Shown here piece after piece: positions 18,063 through 27,264 of a DNA stretch of 64,000 nucleotides. The stretch's first letter is position 1; every line of letters starts with the position of its first letter. The translations under genes and the position numbers were made by a program. Under the pieces are notes generated by a model. It saw only the letters and a program-made list of their open reading frames with translations, was not told the DNA's origin and made no database searches. The stretch is from Alcaligenes pakistanensis (GTDB lineage: Bacteria > Pseudomonadota > Gammaproteobacteria > Burkholderiales > Burkholderiaceae_B), in contig NZ_BMZN01000005.1 in the NCBI RefSeq assembly GCF_014652815.1, positions 2,499 to 66,498 of the forward strand, written 5' to 3'.

Positions 18063-18581
18063 ATGGCCCGCAGTCGCCGCATGGAGCTGCTCGCACGCCT
18101 ACCCCCTACATGGCGTGCGCGCTTTTTGCAGCTGGGCTTTAACTGGCACCCCGCCTTCCGGGCAACCGGGGGGCGGGTTCATAAAGTTTCAGCCAACTTG
18201 CAACACATCGTCGTACGTCTGCCATTGCGTCGTCGCACCCGCAACATCAATGGCTCTTTATTTGGCGGGTCCCTATTTGCAATTACAGACGGCGTTCACG
18301 CCACCATGCTGTTGGCCGGTCTGCAACGCGCTGTGATTGTCTGGGACAAGAATGCAGAAATCCAGTATCGCCGCCCTGGCTATCAGACCCTGTACGCCAG
18401 CTTTGACATTCATCCCGAAGAACTGGACGCAATACGAGGACAGCTAGACCAAAACCACGAGGCCGAGGCCACTTTTACAGTGCAGATCCAGGACCCTGAA
18501 GGCCAGATCTACACCACGGTAGAACGCACCATATATATCGCCGACGCCCACTTTTATCAGCAGAAATCACAATCACGCTAA
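18063..18581 (+). CDS. DUF4442-like hot-dog-fold protein (putative thioesterase)
   Basis: A 172-residue soluble protein beginning 9 nt after fadL. The pattern HIVVRLPLRRRTRNINGSLFGGSLFAITDGVHATMLL resembles the DUF4442/PaaI-like hot-dog fold, in which a helix packed in a beta-sheet binds acyl-CoA. Enzyme activity cannot be read from the sequence. Its position inside the fatty-acid cluster makes acyl-CoA hydrolysis or binding the reasonable guess. Confidence 0.72.
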   Translation: MARSRRMELLARLPPTWRARFLQLGFNWHPAFRATGGRVHKVSANLQHIVVRLPLRRRTRNINGSLFGGSLFAITDGVHATMLLAGLQRAVIVWDKNAEIQYRRPGYQTLYASFDIHPEELDAIRGQLDQNHEAEATFTVQIQDPEGQIYTTVERTIYIADAHFYQQKSQSR

Positions 18582-18600
18582 TTTGCAGGAGGACCGCTTC

Positions 18601-19173
18601 ATGTTTACTCCCCGCTGTGCCGCCCTGATTTTAAGTCTGTCCCTAGGGCTACCCGCCGCCCAGGCTGCTACTGTTGCCAATGTCACCGTGCCAGACACGG
18701 TCATGGTGGAGCAGCAGAGCCTGAAACTGAATGGGGCAGGCCTGCGCAAGAAAGTTGTTTTTGATGTGTACGTTGCCGCGCTCTATACCGCGTCCCCCTC
18801 CCAGGATGCGACAGCCATCATCCAGTCCTCGGGTCCGCATCAAGTCCGCCTGGTGCTCAAGCGTGACCTGGACGCGCAAACCCTGATCGATGCCTTGAAA
18901 GACGGCATCCACAGCAATCTGACTGATCCTGAAAAGCAAGAGCTGGATCCCACCTTGAAGCAGTTTGAAGACCTGATGCGTCAAGTGGGCGAGGCTAAGG
19001 AAGGCGATACCGTTGTGCTGAATATGGACGCCCAAAAGGTGACCATTCTGTTCAACGACAAAGTCTTGGGCGAGCTCTCGCACCCTGATCTGACCCCCGC
19101 TTTGCTGAAAATCTGGTTAGGTCAAAAGCCTGCCCAAGAGTCGCTCAAAAAGGCCCTGCTGGGACTGTCTTAA
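18601..19173 (+). CDS. Exported chalcone-isomerase-fold protein (putative fatty-acid binding)
   Basis: A 190-residue protein. The start at 18601 is preferred over a TTG at 18583 because AGGAGG lies just upstream and a signal peptide follows directly (SLGLPAAQA). The mature part contains LNGAGLRKKVVFDVYVAALY and VRLVLKRDLDAQTLIDALKDGI, typical of the bacterial chalcone-isomerase-like (Chalcone_3) family. True isomerase activity is unlikely. Members of this fold are known to bind fatty acids, and the neighbours fadL and fadD fit a periplasmic lipid role, which is inference. Confidence 0.82.
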   Translation: MFTPRCAALILSLSLGLPAAQAATVANVTVPDTVMVEQQSLKLNGAGLRKKVVFDVYVAALYTASPSQDATAIIQSSGPHQVRLVLKRDLDAQTLIDALKDGIHSNLTDPEKQELDPTLKQFEDLMRQVGEAKEGDTVVLNMDAQKVTILFNDKVLGELSHPDLTPALLKIWLGQKPAQESLKKALLGLS

Positions 19174-19195
19174 CCTACACGCCTCGGAGCGCTTT

Positions 19196-20860
19196 ATGGA
19201 TAAAGTCTGGCTGCAGCACTACCCCACCGGTATTCCTGCCACTATCGAAGATCAGGCCCAGCAGTACTCGTCCTTGCTGGATGTATTTGAACAAAGTTGT
19301 ACCGAATTCGCGCAGCGCACTGCCTATATCAGCATGGGCAAACGTATGAGCTACCGCGAGCTGTCAACGAATGCCATGGCCTTGGCCAGTTGGCTGCAAA
19401 GTGCCGGAATCAAGAAAGGGGACCGTGTCGCCCTGATGATGCCCAATATGCTGCAATACCCCATCAGTCTGTATGGGGTATTGCGCAGTGGGGCTACCAT
19501 TATTAATACCAACCCGCTGTACACGGCACGCGAGCTGCGTCACCAACTGCAAGACAGCGGCGCGGAAACCATCATCATTGCGGAAAACTTTGCCCATGTG
19601 CTGCAGGAAATCCTGCACGAGACGCCGATCAAGCGCGTCATCGTGACCAGCGTGGGCGATTGCCTGGGTAGCTTTAAAGGATGGCTGGTCAACCAAGTCG
19701 TGCGCCATATTAAAAAGGGTGTGCCTGCCTGGTCTTTGCCCGGTGCCATTTCCTTTAAAACTGTCTTGGCCAAAGGGCGCACCCGCCCCCCCAGCCCCGT
19801 TACACTCACCCATGATGACATTGCCTGCCTGCAGTACACCGGCGGTACCACCGGGGTGGCCAAAGGCGCCATTTTGACTCACGGCAATCTGGTCTCTAAC
19901 CTGAGCCAGGCCCTATCCTGGATTCGCCCTTATCTGAAAGAAGGCCAGATCGACTGCGTGGTCACGGCCTTGCCGCTCTACCATATCTTCGCCTTCACCG
20001 CGAACCTGCTAGTCTTCCTGCGCCTGGGCGCAGAAAACTTGCTAATCATTAATGCGCGCGACATTCCGGCCATGATCAAGGACATGTCCAAGCTGCGTTT
20101 TACCGCCATTACCGGGGTGAACACGCTGTTCAATGCCATGCTCAATAATGCAGAGTTTCGCAAACTGGATTTCTCCTCGCTGCGCTTTACGCTGGGCGGT
20201 GGCATGGCGGTTCAAGAAGTCGTGGCCAAACGCTGGCTGGAAGCGACAGGCAAACCCTTGGCCCAGGCTTACGGCCTGACCGAAACCTCGCCCGCTGCCA
20301 CCATCAACCCGCTGGATAAGCTCGAGTTCACCGGCTCAATTGGCCTACCCGTTCCGTCTACCGACATACGCATACGCGACGAAGACCAGAACGACCTGCC
20401 CTTGGGTGAAACCGGCGAGCTCTGCATTCGTGGGCCACAAGTGACTCCCGGCTATTGGCAACGCCCCGATGAAACCGCTAAGGCCTTTGACCGAGACGGT
20501 TTTTTACGCACGGGCGATATCGGCTATATGGACGAGCAAGGGTATGTATTCCTGCTGGACCGCAAAAAAGACATGATTCTGGTCTCGGGCTTTAACGTCT
20601 ACCCCAATGAAGTAGAAGCCGTGGCCGCACAGCACCCGGATATTATCGAGGCCGCTGCCGTCGGTGTTCCCGATGAAAAAGCGGGTGAAGTCGTCAAACT
20701 TTATGTCATCAGCCGTAATCCTGAGCTGACTGAAAAAGACGTCATTGCCTTCTGCCGCAAGAATCTGACAGGCTACAAGACCCCCCGCATGGTGGAGTTC
20801 CGCGAGGACTTGCCACGCACTAACGTCGGTAAAATTCTGCGCCGCGAGCTACGTCCCTAA
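19196..20860 (+). CDS. fadD: Long-chain fatty-acid-CoA ligase
   Basis: A 554-residue adenylate-forming enzyme that activates fatty acids to acyl-CoA at the inner membrane. The P-loop-like motif YTGGTTGVAKGA lies at about 210-221. The AMP-binding GLTETSPAATINP, the hinge YMDEQGYVFLLDRKKDMILVSG and the C-terminal Lys region (PRTNVGKILRREL) are all present. Length matches E. coli FadD (561). It is the last gene of the beta-oxidation cluster and is followed by an intrinsic terminator. Confidence 0.93.
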   Translation: MDKVWLQHYPTGIPATIEDQAQQYSSLLDVFEQSCTEFAQRTAYISMGKRMSYRELSTNAMALASWLQSAGIKKGDRVALMMPNMLQYPISLYGVLRSGATIINTNPLYTARELRHQLQDSGAETIIIAENFAHVLQEILHETPIKRVIVTSVGDCLGSFKGWLVNQVVRHIKKGVPAWSLPGAISFKTVLAKGRTRPPSPVTLTHDDIACLQYTGGTTGVAKGAILTHGNLVSNLSQALSWIRPYLKEGQIDCVVTALPLYHIFAFTANLLVFLRLGAENLLIINARDIPAMIKDMSKLRFTAITGVNTLFNAMLNNAEFRKLDFSSLRFTLGGGMAVQEVVAKRWLEATGKPLAQAYGLTETSPAATINPLDKLEFTGSIGLPVPSTDIRIRDEDQNDLPLGETGELCIRGPQVTPGYWQRPDETAKAFDRDGFLRTGDIGYMDEQGYVFLLDRKKDMILVSGFNVYPNEVEAVAAQHPDIIEAAAVGVPDEKAGEVVKLYVISRNPELTEKDVIAFCRKNLTGYKTPRMVEFREDLPRTNVGKILRRELRP

Positions 20861-20891
20861 CACGTATTCAAAGCGCGCTTAGACCAAGAAG

Positions 20892-20914
20892 AAAGGGGCT
20901 TATGCCCCTTTTTC
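20892..20914 (+). terminator. Intrinsic terminator after fadD
   Basis: AAAGGGGC and GCCCCTTT pair around TTAT, followed by a run of T. It lies 31 nt after the fadD stop and separates the lipid genes from cysJ. Confidence 0.88.
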
Positions 20915-21014
20915 ATTAACCGGAGTATTCATAAACAAATAAGAATCGGATCGTTCGTAGCCCTGATACCGCTCTTTAGAATGGAACGAACTATTTATAT
21001 AAGCGAGTGTCAGA

Positions 21015-22844
21015 ATGCACGCCCTGTCCCGCCTCTCGGAAGCCAATCGCACCGCGATTGCCCAAATCACCGACGAGCTCGATCCGCTGTCCCTGAACTG
21101 GCTGTCCGGCTATCTCGCGGGTGTTGCTCAAGTACGCCATACCGGCCTTCCTGCCCAAGCGCCCGCCTCCCCCGAATTGTCTTTGGTACCCGCCGCCAAC
21201 GCTCCTGCACAACGGCCGGCCACGATTCTCTTTGGCAGTCAGACAGGCAATGCCCAACGCGTTGCCGAAGCCTTTGCCCAACGCTGCGATGCCGCCGGTA
21301 TTCCTGTGCGTTTGCTGCGCGCCGACCGTTACCCTACGCGCGAACTGAAAGACGAGCGCTTGCTGTACGTCGTTATTAGTACTCAGGGCGAAGGCGATCC
21401 ACCGGATGACTCCATTGCCTTTTTCGAGTTCCTGTCCGGTGCCCGCGCCCCTAAACTGCCCGAACTGAAATTCGGCGTATTGGGTCTGGGTGATTCCAGC
21501 TATCCCCTGTTCTGTGGCATTGCGGAAAAAATCGATCAACGCCTTCTGGCCTTGGGTGCAGAACGCATCGTAGACGCTGGCTTGGCCGATCTGGATATCG
21601 ACACCGTCGCCGCCCCCTGGCAGGAAAAAGCGTTTGGTTTGCTCCAAGCCGATCATCAAGCCCATGCTGTCGCAGTTCCTGCTGCCCAAGCCAGCAATAT
21701 CACCGTCCTGGAGACACAAGCACGCAGCAGCTATACGCGCGACAACCCTTTCCAGGCCACCGTTCTGCAAAATCAGAGCATTACGGGCCGCGAAAGCACT
21801 CGCAATATCTACCACTATGAATTGTCCCTGGAAGGCAGCGGCCTGACGTATCAGCCCGGCGACGCCTTGGGTGTATGGCCCACACAAAACGAGAAACTGG
21901 TTGAAGCCCTTATCCAGGCCCTGAAGCTGGACCCACAAGAAGTGGTCACCCTTCAGGACAAGACTCACAGTGTGCAAGAGTGGCTGCGCCACTACCGCGA
22001 ACTGACTCAGCTGACCAAGCCCTTCCTGGTCGAGTTGTCCAAACGTAATTCAGACACGATTCTGCAAACAGCGGTCGGTCCAAACGGCTTGAGCACCTTG
22101 CAGGAACTATTGCAGACCCATCAGGTTCTGGACGTCGTGCAACGCTTCCCTGCCACCTGGAGCGCGGCCGAACTGGTGCAGGCTCTGCGACCCTTAACAC
22201 CGCGTATGTACTCAATTGCATCCAGCCAATCCGAGGTGGATGAAGAAGTCCACCTGACCGTGGCCAATGTGCAGTATCAATTCAATGAACAGGATCGTTG
22301 GGGCGTTACCTCCGACTACCTGGCCCGCCTGAACGAAGGCGATACCGTACCGGTATTCATTGACCCCAATACGCGTTTCCGCCTGCCTGAAGACAGCAGC
22401 CGTGACGTGATCATGATTGGACCTGGCACAGGTGTTGCCCCGTTCCGGGCCTTTGTGCAAGAACGCGGCATCAAGGGTGGGGAAGGCCGCAACTGGCTGT
22501 TCTTTGGCAACCCGCATTTTCACTCCGATTTCCTCTACCAGACCGAATGGCAACGCGCCTTGCAGGACGGTCAGTTGCAGCACCTGGATCTGGCCTTCTC
22601 ACGCGACCAGGAAAACAAAGTCTACGTTCAACACCGCTTGCTGGAAAAAGCCGCTGAGGTCTACGCCTGGATTCAGGGTGGCGCTCACATTTATGTGTGT
22701 GGCGATGCGACCCACATGGCCAAGGACGTACACCAGGCTCTGCAAGAAATTGCCCGTAAAGAAGGCGGACTGGATGCCGATCAGGCACGCAGCTGGTTGG
22801 AAGAACTTTCGGCGCAGGGCCGCTACGCCCGCGACGTTTATTAA
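21015..22844 (+). CDS. cysJ: Assimilatory sulfite reductase flavoprotein subunit (NADPH)
   Basis: A 609-residue diflavin reductase. An N-terminal flavodoxin domain at about 70-210 binds FMN (FGSQTGNAQRVAEAFAQRC, STQGEGDPPDDS). It is followed by the FAD/NADPH reductase half (RMYSIASSQ-type FAD motif, GPGTGVAPFRAFVQER, CGDATHMAKDV). It passes electrons from NADPH to the haem subunit CysI. The CysI gene follows after 11 nt and siroheme synthase after that, forming a cysJIG operon. The start has only a weak ribosome binding site. Confidence 0.92.
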   Translation: MHALSRLSEANRTAIAQITDELDPLSLNWLSGYLAGVAQVRHTGLPAQAPASPELSLVPAANAPAQRPATILFGSQTGNAQRVAEAFAQRCDAAGIPVRLLRADRYPTRELKDERLLYVVISTQGEGDPPDDSIAFFEFLSGARAPKLPELKFGVLGLGDSSYPLFCGIAEKIDQRLLALGAERIVDAGLADLDIDTVAAPWQEKAFGLLQADHQAHAVAVPAAQASNITVLETQARSSYTRDNPFQATVLQNQSITGRESTRNIYHYELSLEGSGLTYQPGDALGVWPTQNEKLVEALIQALKLDPQEVVTLQDKTHSVQEWLRHYRELTQLTKPFLVELSKRNSDTILQTAVGPNGLSTLQELLQTHQVLDVVQRFPATWSAAELVQALRPLTPRMYSIASSQSEVDEEVHLTVANVQYQFNEQDRWGVTSDYLARLNEGDTVPVFIDPNTRFRLPEDSSRDVIMIGPGTGVAPFRAFVQERGIKGGEGRNWLFFGNPHFHSDFLYQTEWQRALQDGQLQHLDLAFSRDQENKVYVQHRLLEKAAEVYAWIQGGAHIYVCGDATHMAKDVHQALQEIARKEGGLDADQARSWLEELSAQGRYARDVY

Positions 22845-22855
22845 GAAGCAAAGAC

Positions 22856-24565
22856 ATGACAACAAAGAAAATCGCCGCTATCGAGCAAGTCAAAATTGAT
22901 AGCCGCTATTTGCGCGGCGGCATCACCGAGGGTCTTGCCGACCCGATCACTGGCGCGATCAGCGAAGACGACAACAAGCTGCTGAAGTTTCACGGCAGCT
23001 ATCAGCAAGACGACCGCGATCAACGCGAGGACCGCCGCAAGCAAAAACTGGAGCCCGCATTCAGTTTCATGATTCGTGCCCGCTTGCCCGGTGGCGTAGT
23101 CACACCCGCCCAATGGCTGGCCTTTGACCAGATCGCCTGTGACTGGGCCCAATTTGGCCTGCGCATTACCACCCGCCAGACCTTTCAATGGCACGGCGTT
23201 CGTAAACCGTTTTTGAAACCCACACTGCAAGCCATTAATGACGCCATGTCCACGACACTGGCCACTTGCGGCGACGTGAACCGTCAGGTGGTCAGCGCGA
23301 CCAACCCGTTGCTGTCCGAACAGCATGGTCTGGTCCAGGAGTGGGCGGACAAGATTTCCGAGACCTTCCTGCCCAAGACCCGCGCCTATGCCGAGATTTG
23401 GCTGGACGGCAAAAAAGTCGAAGACGCTATCGATGGCGAGGACTTTGAGCCGCTGTACGGCAAAACTTATCTGCCCCGCAAATTCAAGATTGGCATTGCC
23501 GTGCCTCCTTTGAATGATGTGGATGTGTTTGCCCAGGATATCGGCCTGATTGCCATTATTGAAAACAATCAGCTGCTGGGCTTTAACGTCGCCATTGGCG
23601 GCGGTATGGGTGCCACCCACGGTGATGACACCACCTACCCGCGTCTGGGCAGCGTGATCGGTTTTGTACGCCCCGAACAATTACTGGCGGTTTGCGAAGC
23701 AGTAATCACCACTCAACGTGACCACGGCAACCGCGACGAGCGCCGCCATGCCCGTTTGAAGTACACCGTGGATAAGCTGGGTGCCGACTGGTTCCTGGAA
23801 GAAGTACAAAACCGCAGTGGCCAAACCCTGGAGCCGTCCCGTCCCTACCACTTTGACCACAACGGCGACCGCTTCGGCTGGACCCAAGGCACGAATGGCC
23901 GTTGGCACTTGAGCCTACGCGTGGACTCGGGGCGCATCATGGATACCGAGGTTGGCCCCTGGCTGACAGGTATGCGCGAGATTGCCAAGATTCACCAAGG
24001 GCAGTTTCGCCTGACCTGCAACCAGAACCTGATCATTGCCGATGTTCCCGAGGCCGATAAGGCTGCTATCGACAAGCTGGTTGCGGATCACAAGCTGGAC
24101 GTATACCAGACGCAAAGCGGCATACGCAGCAGCACGATTGCCTGTGTGTCTCTGCCTACTTGCGGTTTGGCCATGGCGGAAAGCGAACGTTACGCCCCCA
24201 TCCTGCTGCCCAAGCTGGAAACCTTGTTGGACAAGTATCAGCTGCGCGACGAGCGCATTGTGCTGCGCATCTCCGGCTGCCCCAATGGCTGCGCCCGTCC
24301 TTATCTGGGGGAAATTGCCCTAGTAGGCCGTGCCCTGGGTCGTTATGACCTGCGCTTGGGCGCCAATTTCAGCGGCGAACGCCTGAACGTCATCTATCGC
24401 CAGAACATTGCCGAGCCTGAAATCTTGAGCATTCTGGACGAGCTCTTTGGCCGCTTTGCTGCCGAGCGTCTGGAAAGCGAACACTTTGGGGATTTCCTGG
24501 TTCGTACAGGCGTTGTTGCCGAGCCTTCAAGCCGCTTGATTCCCTTGGTTTTACAACCGGCCTGA
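22856..24565 (+). CDS. cysI: Assimilatory sulfite reductase haemoprotein subunit
   Basis: A 569-residue enzyme reducing sulfite to sulfide with six electrons. Two repeats of the ferredoxin-like and sulfite reductase core are visible. The [4Fe-4S]/siroheme cysteines are in CVSLPTCGLAMAE and SGCPNGCARP near residues 430-480. The first repeat has the GVVTPAQWLAFD and TTRQTFQWHG elements. It starts 11 nt after cysJ and is followed after 2 nt by cysG, which supplies the siroheme cofactor. Confidence 0.94.
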   Translation: MTTKKIAAIEQVKIDSRYLRGGITEGLADPITGAISEDDNKLLKFHGSYQQDDRDQREDRRKQKLEPAFSFMIRARLPGGVVTPAQWLAFDQIACDWAQFGLRITTRQTFQWHGVRKPFLKPTLQAINDAMSTTLATCGDVNRQVVSATNPLLSEQHGLVQEWADKISETFLPKTRAYAEIWLDGKKVEDAIDGEDFEPLYGKTYLPRKFKIGIAVPPLNDVDVFAQDIGLIAIIENNQLLGFNVAIGGGMGATHGDDTTYPRLGSVIGFVRPEQLLAVCEAVITTQRDHGNRDERRHARLKYTVDKLGADWFLEEVQNRSGQTLEPSRPYHFDHNGDRFGWTQGTNGRWHLSLRVDSGRIMDTEVGPWLTGMREIAKIHQGQFRLTCNQNLIIADVPEADKAAIDKLVADHKLDVYQTQSGIRSSTIACVSLPTCGLAMAESERYAPILLPKLETLLDKYQLRDERIVLRISGCPNGCARPYLGEIALVGRALGRYDLRLGANFSGERLNVIYRQNIAEPEILSILDELFGRFAAERLESEHFGDFLVRTGVVAEPSSRLIPLVLQPA

Positions 24566-24567
24566 CT

Positions 24568-26022
24568 ATGAACCTCTTTCCTTTATTCGCCAATTTGAAA
24601 CAGCGCGCGGTGCTGGTGATCGGCGGTGGAGAAATCGCCGAGCGCAAGGTCCGTCTGGTACTGGCTGCCGGAGCTCAGGTAACGCTGGTCGCCCCCTACG
24701 TGGTGGACAGCCTGGAAGAGTTGGCCCGGCAAGGACGCATCACCCTGATCCGGGAGCGCTACCAAACGCAGCACCTACAAGGTGCTTGGCTGATTATTGC
24801 CGCGACCGACAAGCGGGACGTGAACCAGGTCATTGCCCAGGATGCCCAAGAGGCGCGCATTCTGGTCAATGTGGTGGACGATCCCGAATTGTCCAGTTTT
24901 CAGGTACCGGCTATTGTGGATCGCTCTCCGCTGATTATTGCCATTTCGTCAGCAGGTTCGGCCCCCATGTTGGCACGGCGAGTCAGGGAGCAACTGGAAA
25001 CCATGTTGGACCATAGCTTGGGGGCAATCAGCCGTCTGGCTCAGGAATACCGCAGTGCCATCCGTCGCGCTCGCCCTGAATTGGGTGCCCGTCGCCGGTT
25101 TTATGACTGGCTGCTGGATGGCCCGGTCGGTGCTGCCCTGCGCAGTCATCAAACCGAGCAGGCTCGTCTAAGCCTGGAAAACGAACTGCAACAGCCTGAA
25201 TCTTCCAAAGCTACGCAAGGACGCGTGATTCTGGTGGGTGCCGGTCCGGGCGATCCTGGCCTGCTAACACTGCACGCCTTGCGCGCCCTGAACCGTGCCG
25301 ATGTAATCCTGTACGATCGTCTGGTTTCCGATCAGGTAATGGAACTGGCACGTCGCGATGCTCACCGTATTTTTGTCGGCAAGCAATTGGGCGAGGATCA
25401 CCATCAAACCCAAAACCGCATTCATCAGCTGATGATTGAACATGCACGAGCCGGCCAAACCGTCGTGCGCCTGAAGGGCGGTGACGGCTTTATTTTTGGC
25501 CGCGGCGGTGAGGAGTTGGAGTATCTGGCTGAGCACGGCATCGCGTTTGAGGTAGTGCCCGGCATTACTGCTGCCATCGCGTGCGCCGCTTACAGCGGTA
25601 TTCCGCTGACCCATCGCGATCATGCTCAATCCGTGCAATTTGTGACGGCACACCGCAAGAGCGGTCATGGCATTGAAGATTGGAATCCCTTGCTGGATAC
25701 CAGCCAAACCGTAGCCGTATACATGGGCCTGCAGCAAATCCTGGGCTTTAGCCATGAGCTGATGCAGCGTGGTCGTAGTGCCAGCACGCCCTGCGCCTTG
25801 ATTGAAAATGGTTCACGCCCTGAACAACGCACCTTGCTGTCGACACTGGAAAATATTGCCCAGGATGCGCAGCAACATCAATTTGCCAGCCCCTGCATTT
25901 TGGTGATTGGTCAGGTGGCCACCTTGGGTAGCACTTTGTCCTGGTATGGCGAGTTGATTGATCAACTCAGTCCACGGGCAGCGCTTGAACAAGAGGTGGA
26001 CAGTACGCTGGTCGCGGCCTGA
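24568..26022 (+). CDS. cysG: Siroheme synthase CysG (multifunctional)
   Basis: A 484-residue fusion. The N-terminal precorrin-2 dehydrogenase/ferrochelatase part (about 1-210) has VIGGGEIAERKVRLVLAAGA and the ISSAGSAPMLARRVRE element. The C-terminal uroporphyrinogen-III methyltransferase (about 217-465) has VGAGPGDPGLLTLHALRAL, VRLKGGDGFIFGRGGEE and VPGITAAIA. It makes siroheme from uroporphyrinogen III for CysI. It lies 2 nt after cysI, consistent with one operon. Confidence 0.94.
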   Translation: MNLFPLFANLKQRAVLVIGGGEIAERKVRLVLAAGAQVTLVAPYVVDSLEELARQGRITLIRERYQTQHLQGAWLIIAATDKRDVNQVIAQDAQEARILVNVVDDPELSSFQVPAIVDRSPLIIAISSAGSAPMLARRVREQLETMLDHSLGAISRLAQEYRSAIRRARPELGARRRFYDWLLDGPVGAALRSHQTEQARLSLENELQQPESSKATQGRVILVGAGPGDPGLLTLHALRALNRADVILYDRLVSDQVMELARRDAHRIFVGKQLGEDHHQTQNRIHQLMIEHARAGQTVVRLKGGDGFIFGRGGEELEYLAEHGIAFEVVPGITAAIACAAYSGIPLTHRDHAQSVQFVTAHRKSGHGIEDWNPLLDTSQTVAVYMGLQQILGFSHELMQRGRSASTPCALIENGSRPEQRTLLSTLENIAQDAQQHQFASPCILVIGQVATLGSTLSWYGELIDQLSPRAALEQEVDSTLVAA

Positions 26023-26430
26023 ACGCGATTTCCCAAAGGCATGGACTAGTACCGCAGCAAAGTGACGGTTCTACGCATACAACACAGGCTCCAATCCATA
26101 ACCTCAATGCATGTAGTAGCAGCAATTTTAAAGCCCCTGCATTTGGGTGATGAGAAAGACGGCCGCTTTAAGCTGCACTTTCCTCCCTCATTGGTTTCTT
26201 TATTAGCTACGTCAAAGTGAACAAAAAAGGCCCTCAACAACACATGTTGAGGGCCTTTTTGTTAGATATTCTGATGCTTCTGCATCAGTAGCCAAACACG
26301 CACACCGCCGTCAGCGGCCTCTACAGAAAAAGTGTGAAACAGAAAGTGGCATGGTCATTTTCTATAAATTGAAAGTGCTGAGCAGCCGGCAGCCTCCTCC
26401 TCCCTGAGCCCGGACGGCCGGCGGATCTCT
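26023..26430. other. Intergenic region with a bidirectional terminator between convergent operons
   Basis: cysG (plus) and the ABC permease (minus) converge here. AAAAAGGCCCTCAACA (26224-26239) pairs with TGTTGAGGGCCTTTTT (26245-26260), a long stem with T runs on both strands that can terminate both operons. A second GC-rich inverted repeat (CCGGC/GCCGG) lies near 26386-26422. No coding frame is supported in the remainder. Confidence 0.8.
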
Positions 26431-27264
26431 TTAACGCTGCCCCAAAGCCGCAAACAAGGCCCGCAAAGCACTATCCAGCAGGTAACCAATCAGACCAATC
26501 AAGACAATCACCGCCATCAGCTCGGAATACGCCATGCGATCACGCGTATCCAAAATCAGGTAGCCCAAACCAGCGGACACACCCAGCATTTCGCAGGGCA
26601 CCAACACAATCCACAACACACCAATCGCCAAGCGACTGCCCGTCAGCACCGAGCCAACAATGCCCGGCAGAATCAAATACAAAAGCGTTTCCAGCTTGGT
26701 CGCTGCCAGACTACGGCCCAGCATCAGCCAACGCGGATTCAAATGGCGTACGCCCGAAGCAGTATTGAGCAAGACGGGCCAGACACCGGCCACACCCAAA
26801 AGAAAATAGATAGGCGCGTCTCCAATCCCAAACGCCATGACAGCAATCGGCATCCAGGATAGGGGCGAGATCATGCGCAGAAACTGAAACAAGGGTGTCA
26901 AAGCGGCATGCGCTCTGGCAGACAAGCCCAGCAGCAAGCCTGCCGGCACACCCACACCCAAAGAAATCGCCAGCCCAACAAAAATGCGCTGTAGGCTGGC
27001 GCCCACATGCATCCAGGTCTCTGACCAGCCCAATATTTCCAGCAGGCTAGGGAAAGCAGCGCTTGGGCCAAACTGATGCATCAAGGGACTGCTGGACCAG
27101 GCTGTTGCCAGCCACCACAGCAGCACCCCGGCCAGCAAACCGCCCAGCCCCCACAGCGTGCTCGAGACCCAGGCGTTCAACTTGGGCCGCTGCACTGACA
27201 CCGGCCTATCAGACTGCACCACCTGTGGCACGCTGGAGGACGAAGCGGAAGCACTTAGACTCAT
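26431..27264 (-). CDS. NitT/TauT-family ABC transporter permease
   Basis: A 277-residue inner-membrane protein with about six hydrophobic helices and the permease EAA-like loop (MLGRSLAATKLETLLYLILPG), typical of SsuC/TauC/NrtB-type permeases. A Ser-rich N-terminal tail of about 30 residues precedes the first helix. It overlaps the binding-protein gene by 4 nt and is the last gene of a five-gene operon. The substrate is not known. Aliphatic sulfonates, nitrate and small organic compounds are all used by this family. Confidence 0.87.
   Translation of the reverse strand: MSLSASASSSSVPQVVQSDRPVSVQRPKLNAWVSSTLWGLGGLLAGVLLWWLATAWSSSPLMHQFGPSAAFPSLLEILGWSETWMHVGASLQRIFVGLAISLGVGVPAGLLLGLSARAHAALTPLFQFLRMISPLSWMPIAVMAFGIGDAPIYFLLGVAGVWPVLLNTASGVRHLNPRWLMLGRSLAATKLETLLYLILPGIVGSVLTGSRLAIGVLWIVLVPCEMLGVSAGLGYLILDTRDRMAYSELMAVIVLIGLIGYLLDSALRALFAALGQR

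Noticed and set aside
20975-21003. TTTAGA-17-TATAAG as a cysJ promoter
   Set aside because: The spacing is good, but transcription would begin only a few nt before the ATG, leaving almost no leader. It is too weak to list.
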